In this document: piece after piece, positions 24,901 to 36,700 of the stretch
Numbering within the stretch: position 1 is the first letter of the stretch
How the letters are laid out: every line of letters starts with the position of its first letter
NCBI GenBank assembly: GCA_013396655.1
Contig: WBMV01003267.1
Coordinates: 1,302,001 to 1,366,000, forward strand
Source of the DNA: Campylorhamphus procurvoides
Lineage: Eukaryota; Chordata; Aves; Passeriformes; Dendrocolaptidae
DNA length: 64,000 nt
Reading direction: 5' to 3'
Made by a program: the position numbers and the translations under genes
Notes under the pieces: model-generated
The model's database searches: none
Seen by the model: only the letters and a program-made list of their open reading frames with translations
What the model was told of the DNA's origin: nothing

Positions 24901-26173
24901 TAAAAAAAAAAAAACCCTGACATACACTTTTGAAAACAGGTGGAGAGGTAGCAAATACCCAGATCTGACTAACAGAGACATAGGCAATCTTTCTTTTGCA
25001 GCAGCAGCAGGAGTAAACAATGTAAATTTTAGACTGATTGTCCTACTTTAATGTTACCAGAGGTATTGTTGGTGCCCAAGATTAAAGTCAAAGCAGTGGC
25101 ACATTTAGCATATGCTGTACATTACTGCACAGAAAGCCAAAGCTAGAGGCTGAGCAGTTTATTTTACTTTTAACAAAATTCACACGATCCTCCAAGATCA
25201 TTCTGCATGAAATGGCTGTACTGATTATGTGAACACTGCCTAGGAGCACTCACGTGGATGCAGAATGAACAAACAGGGAATGGATTCGCAGCACCAGGCT
25301 CTCAGAAATTGAAATGCACCATTCACAAACAATGCCCTAAATCAGGTTTAAAATAGGCCATAAAAGAGATTTTAGTGAATTAGTAGTTCAATGAGTTCAT
25401 CCATTGACATACACTTTCCAAAGCAGAATTTTCACAGATTAAAGCAGCACCCACCCCCAGTATATCACAAAGGTGTAATTACCTGGCAGCAAATCACACA
25501 TTTTTGCTAAGGAAGATGACTGAGGTTTTTATGAAGACCTGCGTAGGCACCACGCACTTTAAACAGGATGAAGGTTAAGCTCCTTAAATTCCCATTGAAA
25601 AACAACAGCACATGCAAACATCCCACATGATGCCTCGCCTCACACAGCCAAAGGACCCAGAGTTTCCTCAGAGGGATCTGGTGAACCCCAGGACCCCCAG
25701 GAAAGCTGAAGGAGGGGGAGTGTTGACCCAGGGACAGAGCACACAGAATCACTCGTGGCCTCGGCACAGCCAGGAGATTTCTGCTCCCAAGGAGCTTCTG
25801 CCTCTATTTCTTTCCCTTCTGGCAGAAGACACTAAATGGACATGATCTGGAACTGCACATTTACTCCAACACGTTTCAGCCCATCTGAAAGAACTGAAAC
25901 TATACGGAAACATGTAAGCCACATACCTGGGCTCCTTCTGCAGCAGCTTTACTGAACCCGTAACAGACACATCCCTGCTAAGCAGTCCTGATGTTTTCAA
26001 ACCAGAGGAGACTTTTTTCTCCACAATTTCTCAATGCAAAATTTCACTGGCACGCTTTCTCCGCTAGTTGTGTGCTCACAGTACAGTCTTAACTTGCTCG
26101 TACTTCGGTGAAAGACAACTGCAACAAAAGCTATCCATTATTTAATGCAACAATAATGGGCCAGGACCACCAG

Positions 26174-26205
26174 ATCTACACAGATACTAGTGTATCTGTG
26201 TAGAT
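26174..26205. repeat. Perfect inverted repeat, 14-bp arms and 4-base spacer
   Basis: ATCTACACAGATAC, then TAGT, then GTATCTGTGTAGAT. The two arms are exact reverse complements and could form a hairpin or cruciform. No transposon similarity is seen around it. Confidence 0.8.
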
Positions 26206-29100
26206 ACACCAGCATGTGTATCTTTTTTTCAGTCTGTGGCAATTTTCACAGTCTGAATCTTGAAAAATTGGTGGTCTTTCTACCCACAGCTTTGCTAAGT
26301 GACTGATTAGGCTAAGTAGACTGCTGGGCTATGGGAGTAAATGCCAAACTGAAATGAGGTTCATGGAGCTTTCCCTTCCAATGGCATTTCCCTTGTAAAT
26401 GAAGGCAGTATCTACTCAAACTGGGCTCCCAACCCAGGAAGGGGACGATATCTAAATGCAAATACAGATAAAGACACCTGGAACAAGAGGCAGCTGTCTG
26501 GAACTACTCAACAGCAAGTCAGTCAACATGACAGGCTTCTGCCTGTCTGACAAAGTGTAAAGAATGGCCATATTCTCTGCCAAGATGCAGCTTTAAAAGG
26601 ACCCAAGTGTAGCCTGAAGTGAACTGCAGCATAACTGTACAACGCTGATGAAGCTGAGGCAGGGAGGAGAGCAGCAAGCTTTTCAGCCAGGAGGAAAGGA
26701 CACAGCTGCACAGCCAGATGCCAGTGTGAAAGCCACAGTGGCAATCCTGACATGCCCATCAGAGGCCAAGCAGATAGCTGAACATTATGGGAAGCACTTC
26801 ATAAAAAGGAACATGCTATCAAAGAGTCCAAATCATATTTGTTGTTTATCCCCATTTCTGCATGAAGCCTTCTGAGCTGTGATTCATGCACACCTCAACC
26901 TCTTTTACAAACTAAGAGGATTTTAACCTTGCTTTCTGAAAGAGGCAAAGGGAGATCAGGGCTTCAGCAGACTGAATATCTCCCTTATTCCCATTAGCTC
27001 TACACCAACTCTTACAATCAACCATACCCAACTACAACATTCCCAATCACTTTCTGCATGTTCAGTCACAGCATGTTAATCCTAGAATCTGCAGTACTGA
27101 AGGTGATACACTTTGGAGAGAAGTAAAGTAATTCAAAAGACTAAAATACTGGTGAGGTTTTACATACCATTATCTATCAACGTTATCTTAATTTTACAGG
27201 GTGCACACATAGGCACTGTAAGAATCCCTTTTGCCCTTGGAAAGGACTATAGCTTGCTTTAACATTACAGGGATTTTCTTAATCTTTCCTCAGTACATTG
27301 GAACGACCCTATAAATTTTCTGACTTATCTTGCAAATTAATTCTGCAAATACGGCTCTAGAGGCTGATTCTCCCTATGCCTGCACTCTGTTTAATTATGT
27401 TCAAGGAAAAGCAGCAGCAGCTGCTGTTCCCTGCCAGGGAAGTGTTCACCATCCCTGAGAGCAGGAGTAAATGCACTGCAGGTGCCAGGACAAATGGGAT
27501 CCAGCTGTTTTAACACACCCCCACAAATCCACTGGAGAGGGCACTGCAAGTGGGACTGCAGCTCCAGATACTTTATTGCTTTTGTTCTCTAGATATTTCT
27601 AGTTCTTGGAATAACTCACGGAGAAAAGGCAAATGCTGTTAGGTGCCCCAAACTGTTCATCTGACATTTTGGAGCTTGGCAAAAACCCATATGACTAAAA
27701 GCTACAATCCCCAGCTTGGCATTGGGCCATCCAGCCATTACATTTGGTACCATCAGACACTGTCCCTCTAACAGAGCAAAATGCCTTTCCCAATGCAATT
27801 TTCAAGGTCACCAGAAGTTTTAACTGAAGGAAACCTCTGCTGCAGGTCACCTGCCTCTGTGGGGTTCTGGGGTCTTCAGCATGAATTGTAGCCTGTCCCG
27901 TTTCCTTCATGCACGGAAGTTTCAATCATCCACATTGATCTCCTGCGGAATTCATCCGCTGACAAATCACCCTCTGATATTAGTGATGATTAAACAACTT
28001 TCACTCTATCTGCTCCCAACAAAAGCAAATGTTTGATATTCTTTCATGTGTTCAGGTTTTTTGGCAGCTTGACTCCAATGAAGTCTTTCACAGTCACCTA
28101 TAATTTTGCTTGTTCTGCAGTCCTGAAGGCACAAATTGACAGTAGGTGCCATTCTACTTTTGTTTTTTTTAAATGACTGAATATCTGTCTGAAAATGCTT
28201 TTACCTTATGTTTTTCTCCAGGGAAAAATGGGGCTCAACTTGCTTTTTATCTTCCCCACTAAACATAAATCATTCCCTGTGAATAGTCTTTCCACAAAGG
28301 AAAAGACAGCCCAACAATGAATTAAGGTCTGAAATGTGAAAGCACAGCAACACATTTTGGAAAGGCAGTTTCTGATGGTGAGCAAATGAATATGAATTGT
28401 AAAATTCAGAACAGAATCTGCCCCCAGCCACTTGCTTCTATTACACTCAGTTTTCTCCTGCAGCCAATTGCAGTTCTCCTGTTCTATCAGCCAAATTCAT
28501 ACAGACCTTTTGCAGACAATTAATTAATTTAGTTCCTATAATGTTTTAAAAGATAGGTTAATATTATTAATAAGAATAATGGAGAGTAGTGGGGGAAGAC
28601 TGCCTTATGTAGGGACAACACAGTTGAACAATATTCTGCTAGATCAGTATGTGCTTCTGCCACATCTTCATCCCTGCCTTTTAATACACATATTTGTTGT
28701 CTTCTTCAATAACTGTTTAAGAAATACATTGTCAAATCCTTGGTATTCACATCAGAGCATCTCAGCAACTCGCCATGCTACCAGGGGCTGAACAGTGTTT
28801 AATCTCCAAGTATCTTGTCATTGCTTCATAACATTTTTACACTGATTGAAGAGGCCATGCATCATGTTCATAAAGAAATCTCTTTCAAGGGCTATTTCAA
28901 TAGAAAAACATAATTTGAAGCTTTGAAGGACCATGAAGAAATTAAAGAAAACAGATCCTGCAAATTCCCTTCCACAGTCTTTCAAAAGAAAAAGCAGTTG
29001 CTTCTGCATATTCTGGGAACTGAACTCAATCTCAAGGACAGAATAATGTGTGTTATTATCCCAGGCAAAACAATTTTAGAAGGAAAAGTACTGAGACATT

Positions 29101-29425
29101 TAGAATCACAGAATCATAGAATATTCTGAGTTGGAAGGGACCCATAAAGGTCATTGAGTCCAACTCCCGGCCCTGCACAGGACCGTCTCCAAGAGTCACA
29201 CCATATACCTGAGAGCATTGTCCAAATGCATCTTAAACTCTGTCACATTTGGTGCTGTGACTACTGCCCTGGGGAGGCTGTTCCAGTGCCCAAACACCTT
29301 CTGGGTGAAGAACCTCTTTCTAATGTCTAATCTAAACCCCTTCTGAGACAACTTCTCCAGTCCTGTCACTGTTCACTACAGAGGAGAGATCAGTGTCTGT
29401 CCCTCACATAGAAGTTGTAGACTGT
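29101..29425 (-). mobile_element. CR1 retroposon 3' fragment
   Basis: It starts at the CR1 terminal repeat in reverse orientation (AATCACAGAATCATAGAAT) and continues with GAGTTGGAAGGGACCCATAA, GAGGCTGTTCCAGTGCCCAA and TGGGTGAAGAACCTCTTTCT, all standard CR1 3' sequence. It is better preserved than the 15.9-kb fragment. Confidence 0.9.
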
Positions 29426-31761
29426 GATGAGGTTATCATTTACAGCTTTCACAGTAACATTGAATAAATACATTAAAAAGTTGGTAAGCATTCCACCAAG
29501 CCATATAAGAACAACAGCTCCACACTGGACACTTGGAAGTATTTATTCTATACTCCAATTAGCAAATTCCCATGACGAAACTTTCCCCTCCTAAAATCTG
29601 TAGTGAGAGGCTACTCCTGCTCATTTCTGAAAATCCCAAAGGGATGCTTGTATTGCCAGGGACAAGCTGGGGTATATTCCTTTAACTACACATGTACTCT
29701 GGCAGCTTCCACAGCTGCAAACAGCTGTGCATCCTCAGACATCAGAGCCATGAAACAAGAGTGAGCACAAACCAACCAACTCCTCCAGCATTTGTAGGAG
29801 AGAAGGGTGCAGTTAGATGAATGCTCAAGATTTTTCCAGGTGTTTGAACCTGTTAACTGTGAAGCTGTAATCAGTAATTCTTCATGATCCAACTGATAAC
29901 AGGCCTGCCTTCTGTGGTGCTTGACATCTGCAGGTATTCAAATGTTATTCAGAAGACACTGGAATGATCCTTGCATTTCACAGGGAGAAAGCAAGGAAGT
30001 GTGCAATTTAACCACAATTCCCCACTAAGTCAACAGCCAAGTCAAAAACTCAAAAAAGACTCCATCCTTAAATTCCAGTCCCAAACTTTACATATGAGAA
30101 CCCAATGATTATTGAAAATACCATTTCTGTGACCTTTAAATTCTAATACTAACAGCAGAACTAATAGCATGGCCTTCTGAGCCTCTGTTGCCTGCCCTTG
30201 GCCAGATATTGGATTCATAGATCAAGACATACAGTGGCAGATTTTTGTAAACTTTCTCTCCTTGTTGGGCAGACTTTGGAATTGATTTGGGAGGAATTTT
30301 TGCCTCACAGCAAAACTACATGCCAGATTACAACATCATCAAGTATGTGTGCTTTACTGAGTTTCCTTTAGGATTTAGTCTTGGTTTTTACTCATATCTA
30401 TCTCCAAAGGAACTATTCATTTCCAAGCATCACAATTCTTCTTCCAGAGAGTTTTGTTACCTGCCTATTCTATTACCATTCCTAAACCCAGTACATGTAT
30501 GTGACTTCACATTTGCTTAGACATTGTAGACATCAGACTAGAGAGGATAAGAAACTGCTTTGAAACCAAGAAGTACCTGAAATTTTCTTGAGCCTGCAAA
30601 CAATGGAATCCAAATAATCCTTTCCAAAGCACATTTCTCAAAGTAAATGTTTCAGCAAAGGGTGGTTTTCCAGGTCAAAAACTCAGCTCCATCCAGAAGA
30701 GGAAGAGAGAGATTCTGAAGCAAGGCTAGAAATTCACGCTTGGTGTATGTTTGAGGAGTGGAATTTTTCAGCCATTTGTATACAGTTCCATAGGCACTAT
30801 TAACTCCAATTCCAATCAATTCATGGAAATTATCTGTAAGGAACTAAGATGTATCATCACATCAAAAGTAAAATTTGACCTTGAGGGGATAAACTGGAAT
30901 CTTTGGTCCAGTATTGACAACTTTCAGAAACTTCCAGGGCATTCAAGGCTTTGGAGTTCTTTACCCTTTATGCATTTGGTCACGTCATCTCATGAAGAAC
31001 ATCTGAGTCACTCTTGAAATCCATTGAATGATATTTGCTGGACAAGAGTAGAAAAAAATTCCCTTTAAATTCTAAAACACATCAACGTTTTAAAGACAGA
31101 TCTTGTCACTTCTTTGACAGGCTCTGTGTGAAGCTGGCATTGACAGACAGTGAGAGCTTCAATGTGGTTTCAAATCTATCACTCCACAATATAAAGTTAA
31201 CTGCAGCAGACATCAGGATGCTGGAGCTTCCACAGAACTCTGAACAGAAGAGCCCCTTCCCACCTCCCTCTATGCCACCCAGCTTAGCAGTAACTCATTT
31301 GGGTGCCTGTGTGACTTCTGGAGAGGTTTATCAACCCCAGGCCATCCAATCAAAGTGATTAATTTTTAATCTTTTCTGGATTAGATCTTTTCCAATAGCC
31401 CACTTTTACAAAGCAAAAAACATTGTTTTAATGGCCAGCAAGTTGTGCTGCCTGCCATTTTAATTGCAGAATTTGTTTCAGACTCTTGTTTCAAGCCTTA
31501 GAACATTCCACAAGAACCAGGAAACTTTATTCTAAAACCTCAGGTGGGAGGATCTGTGTGCCAGAGCTCATCAGCAGTCTGGTATTTCTCTTCACATCAG
31601 TAATGTTTCAGGAGAAAAACAGTGCTGGAGCAATGCAGAGCAATGCAAGTAGAGCTAGAATGAACTCTGAAGCACTGCTGCAACAACCCTTAAAATTATC
31701 AGCATTATCTTAGGGTGGCTTTGCTCTGAACAGACCCCAAACATAAGAGGAGGCACTGGCT
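29426..31761. other. Non-coding interval
   Basis: No gene or repeat is recognised. An open frame of 107 codons at 31035-31358 (+) has a random-looking translation. A minus-strand AATAAA at 31526-31531 could serve the candidate exon to its right. Confidence 0.55.
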
Positions 31762-31987
31762 TTAGGACCTGTTATTGGTAGAGCTGAGAGCTCTCAATAT
31801 TTTCTTGTCCACCTCCTGCTGCCTTGCCAGCTGCATCTGCAGACTTTCCTGTGGCTGGTACAAACACAGCTGAGGAGGAGCTTTCATTCCACGGAAAAGA
31901 TTGGCACACTTCCATCTGCCTGATGTTAGACTTCCTGACTTAATCTCTTCAGTCAGGTGTACAGGAGCTGGAGGATGCCAAGTCTTA
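31762..31987 (-). other. Candidate terminal coding exon of an unidentified gene
   Basis: A strong acceptor (GCATTTCTTTTACAG, AG at 31988-31989) is followed by one base, 74 codons and a TAA at 31762-31764. The translation looks like real protein: KTWHPPAPVHLTEEIKSG, CANLFRGMKAPPQLCLYQPQ, then a helical, charged end ESLQMQLARQQEVDKKILRA. A minus-strand AATAAA lies about 230 bases downstream. I cannot name the family and found no upstream exon. The CpG-rich patch near 40.2 kb could be its promoter as well as that of PROKR1. Confidence 0.4.
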
Positions 31988-33215
31988 CTGTAAAAGAAAT
32001 GCACACCCTGAAGACAACAGATAGTTGAAGTCTTCTGGGCAGCACTGGTCCTTTGACTTCCAGAGCATGCTTTGGAATTGCCCTTCCTTAGCAGGGGACA
32101 GAAGGAGGCTCCTCACCTCCCAGAGGTCTCCTTCACACAGCATTTCACACCATCATATCGGCGCCTTTCTCACTGCGTGGGCTGAAATAAATTTATACAA
32201 TGGGCTAGTTTTCTGCGGGCTTTAGCAAATGACCTCTTAATCAGCCAAACAGAACAAAAACAAAAGCAAAACACTTTCCTTTGCCCGGGAAACCAATGCA
32301 GAAAGCTCAGGAAAATCCATTTACCCTGGCAGAAAGGACACTGCCTAATGTTCCTGTGTAGTAGGGAGGGGGCGACTTTTCACCGTCTTTACCTTTGGCT
32401 AAAGGCTGTGTCAGGTTCAATAGGGAGCTACCGATCTGAGAGATCCAGCTGGTTCCAAAGCAGCAAGAGGTAAGAAAATAGTAAGGTAAAAACCTCCAGT
32501 GATAAGGGAGTGGATCAGGTGCTGGATAGAAAATAACCTGACATGATTTGAGAGAATGTTAGCAAGTCTGAAAGAGAAATGAGCCTTAAAAAAACCTACT
32601 GAATGGTATTCAAATATCCAATCTGTCATCCTCTTCTCTTCCAAATGAACTCCCTGCAGCAAAATTACCTAAATTGGGGTACTGGGAAACTGCAAATTTT
32701 TTATCTACTGTCTTTACAAGTGCATTTCCTGGTGGCTAATGACAACAAATTGGTTAATAAAGAATTTCATTTGAAAAGGCCAGCTGGGCTTAGATTAAAT
32801 GTTACTTTTGCGAAAACTTAGGGCTTAACATTTCAAGCTCATTTAAATAAAATTTTGCTCAGAAGAAAAACTGTAGGAAAGAGCAGGCTGTCCACCAGCA
32901 GGCCACCTTGCTGCATCCCCCAGTCCAGGAGCTAATTCCCCGTCTGGAAGGGCTGATCTCCCCTGCCTCTCTCTGCAGTCACATGGGCAGGAATTCTTCC
33001 AAAGGGTCTCTCACAGCAGGTCAGCTGGGCTCTGGTTCACAAACAGCATTAGATCCACTCTCCCAGCCTTTGTGCATTATATGCCACAGGATGACATTTT
33101 CCACACTGAGCTCCAACCAATTTACTTTGGGATCAGTAGTCAAGAGACACAAACGACCTCTGAACAGCGAAGATTCTTTCTAAAAAATTCTAGAGGTTGC
33201 ATTATAGCAGTTCAT
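31988..33215. other. Non-coding interval
   Basis: No feature is recognised here beyond the splice acceptor of the candidate exon on its left. Confidence 0.5.
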
Positions 33216-33753
33216 TGTCCTGGCTTTGGTTGGGAGAGACCTCCTTTTCATCTTAGTAGCTGGTACAGTGGTGTGTTTTGGATTTAGGATGAGAATATTT
33301 TTGATAATACCCTGATGTTTTGGTTGTTGCTGAGCAGTGCTTACCCTAAGGCAAGGACTTCTCAGTGTCCCATGCTCTGCCAGCGAGGAGCTGCACGAGG
33401 AGCTGTGAGGGAGCATGGCCAGGACAGCTGACCAGAACTGTCCAAAGAGATATTCCATGCCACAGGACATCATGCCCAGGATATAAACTGGGAGGAGTTG
33501 GCTGGGAGGGGCTGATTGAGGCTCAGGGACTGGCTGGGCTTTGGTCAGGGGGTGGGGAGTGACTGTTTTTTGGGGAATTTATTTACCTATTCTTGTTGTT
33601 GCTGTTATTATTGTTATATTTTTCTTTGTCTCAATTAGTAAACTGTTGTTATCTCAATCCATGAGGGTTTTTTTACTTTTTATTTCGTTGTCCTCCCCAC
33701 CCCACTGGGAGGGGCAGGCAGCGAGCAAGTGTCAGCTGGGGTTAAACCATGAC
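33216..33753 (+). mobile_element. Avian endogenous retroviral LTR, probably a solo LTR
   Basis: The sequence follows a common bird ERV LTR pattern: it opens TGTCCTGGCTTTGGTTGGGA, contains GTGTTTTGGATTTAGGATGA and CCATGCTCTGCCAGCGAGGA, a TATAAA box (about 33482, in GGATATAAACTGGGAGGAG), a T-rich segment, and ends CTGGGGTTAAACCATGAC. No internal retroviral genes flank it. The flanks TTCAT (33211-33215) and TTCCAT (33754-33759) may be a decayed target-site duplication. The expected terminal CA is not clean. Confidence 0.8.
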
Positions 33754-36700
33754 TTCCATGATGCTGAGAGATGCCACTTTGGGCTGAGCAGCTCATTCCT
33801 CCTGAGCTAGTTTTGTGACTATCTCGTAGCTCCTGTACAGTGGACTTTTTTTAAGATCCTCACAGTTAGTGGGGTTTGATTTCAAAAGGGCAATTCCCTG
33901 CAGATTTTGGTCTCGATCAAACAGAAGCAATTTATAAGTAAGTCCCTTAGAACAGGCTGGAACTTAGCTTATATTTTATTCCTCCAAGATATGTAATCTT
34001 GGAAGTGAGGGCTGCCCCTTCCCACATCGTTGGAGCCATGCCACATTTTCCTGTTGCCTCTAATTTGTCCACATCATTTCTATACATTCCAGGAAAAGCA
34101 GATCACCCTTGTTTTGATCCAGGAGGTGCTAATTTGTTGTGATCCCAGCAAAGAAAGGTGCTCAGCCTTTGTGAATTATCACCTACAGTGCCATTCATTA
34201 CACCTGACATGACAAAGAGGAGAGTACTGATAATCTCACCTTGAACCCTTGAGCTGTGCTGTATTCTTAGGGTGTCCAAGCATATCATGCTGATGCCATC
34301 CATAATAAAGTGACCTCACTTTGGTCTTTCCAGCTTCAACAAGTTCTTCTGAAAGTAAACCAATTCTGCTCATCAATCTTACTATCAAACAAAAGGATGT
34401 TTACAAGAGAACTTGTTGCTGCACTTTTAGTTAAAGACAAGGACACACAGGGGTGTAATTGCCTGTAGTGAGGGGAAGGTGCCCGCAGGCTCCTTGGTTG
34501 CAGTGAGGCAGCTGAGATCCTCTTGCAGCAGGCTATATGCACAGCACCACACAGGCATGAAAGCCAAATTATACCTGAAGCATGGGGCAGCACAGCACAG
34601 TCCACACTTACACAGCTTAACCAGCTTGTGAATCCCTAACTGCTCCAGGATAATGGTCTCCCTGCCAGGATCACCAGCAGAGAGAAGGGAAGGTTTGCCT
34701 CCTGAACACCACCCAATGGCAAAGAGGTGCCTTTCTCCGGGTGGGGGCTTTTTCATTCCTGTTCCTTGGTGTTTAACTCCATCTGTGCATCACGCCAGGG
34801 AGGGAGGTGCTGAGCCCTTGGTTCTGACATACATATCCCTCAGCTGTCCCTCTTGGCAAATCAGTATCTGTCTCCTTTTGACCTTAAATCACCTGTATTC
34901 CCACAGAGCCATGGACAGGCAGTCTGTTTCACCACACTGCCAGCCACATGGACAGCAGCCAGCCCTGGAGTGTCTAGAGGGGGGGGAGGTACAGCCACCA
35001 TCCCAAAACATGCACCTTCTGGAATAGAACTGCTTCCTTTCCACCTAGTTTGGGGAGTATGAACATGCCTGTCATTGCCTGTCCCTTCTACAGTCCTACT
35101 CTCAGACTTCAAAAATATGAGGAGAAGGCAGCTGACAGACACCACACCTTTGACACCACGTCAGAAAAACCACAAAGCCTTTTTTAAAGTCAGAAATGAG
35201 GTGTGATAGCAGCTTTTCATGACTCATCTTGACACCAAGATTGTGGCTTCATGCTCTGAGCAGATTCAAATGAAACTACCATTAGGCATTATTCTGTTGA
35301 GTTAGAACTCAAGCGTGTGCAGAAATAACCAGCAATATATCTAATATCTGCAATAAGGCTTTCACAGAATATTAATCTCTTTCTCAGATTGACAGTGAAC
35401 TCCAACAGCCCTTTAAATCTCAAATAACTTGTGAGAAATAAAAGAACTATTAACTTTTAATGAAGTGCCAAAAACCATCTCAGGCAGTAGAATGGGGCAC
35501 AAGCTTTAAATACTTCATGTCTTGCCACAGGGAAAAGCCAAGGACCTGGAAGAGAGAGGATCCCTCTCTCCATGTGCCTGAGCCAGCCAGCCATCCACGA
35601 GTCACTGCTGGATGTAAAAGTGCTCATACTGACATGCTCTGGCCTGTTTAGGCTGAGATGGTAGAAAATAAGGAAAAGGAGAGGGTCTTAGGTAAAAGTG
35701 GGATAATGGGAACTGCAGAGGGATATTCTTGGATGCATTCTGCCTGCCATGGTGAAATACCAAAACATCAGTGGCAAATGGCAATGGCAAACTCACCACA
35801 ATATTCCAAAGGGGAGAAATGAAGGAGCAGGATTCTGCCTGTGGCAAATGAACAGGAAGTAATGATCACTGAATATGAGGAGCAGGAAGAAGATTTTGAA
35901 ATGATGATAACACAAATCAAAGGGCTTTGTCAACAGAGAATAGCAAAGGAAAGTTCTCACAGCTGAGCATAAATTTGACGCTGTAGCTGAAATGGATGAC
36001 AATTTAATTTTTTTTTTAAATGCAGCATCCAATTTTTGCTATTTAGACCTCCAAAGAAGTTGGTAGATTTTGGAAGGATATATCTCCTACTGAGACACTT
36101 CAATTAAAAACCTGCTTCATTTCCAAAAGTGTTCTTCAGCTCATAGCACCCACTGAAAGAGAAGATGCACTAAGTGTATCTCTGAGTATGATCCAAAATC
36201 AACAAGGCTGTCTCTGCAAATCCAAAGCAGTGACAAGCTTGACAGAGATATAGGACATATTAAGCTCCTTTCTGTTCCTAAATTCAAAGACTTATTAATA
36301 TGGGTATGAATAAACCTGTTCTTGAAAAAGAGGCCAAATGCAGACTTCAGATCTCAATTAGAGATAGTGAAAGGAAGAATTCGAAGTAGGACCATTAAAA
36401 TTCTACCTGATGCAGCTAAGAAACACTAGATAGTCTCATACAGAACACACGATCCCTAGATTACAAAATTTCTTTATCAACAGGCCAGAAAAGCATCTGT
36501 CATAAATTATTTGGGTATATATAACACAGCCCAGGAAAAAACATTACAGATTAGATGATAATCCTGAGATGTCTTAACATTTGCCTTTCAGAGGCCTTCT
36601 GCTCAAGAGAAGAGTTTGTGTTAACTGACATTTGCTCTAAGGAAGAGAGATTTTAAAAAACCTACACAAACCCCAGGAAATACATCCAAAAGAAAAGGAA

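Larger units (their letters stand above)
12503..29100. other. Long non-coding interval
   Basis: No gene is recognised over 16.6 kb apart from the small repeats listed separately. A GC-richer but CpG-poor patch at about 21.18-21.42 kb is open in both directions for about 100 codons; the translations show no domain. Confidence 0.6.
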
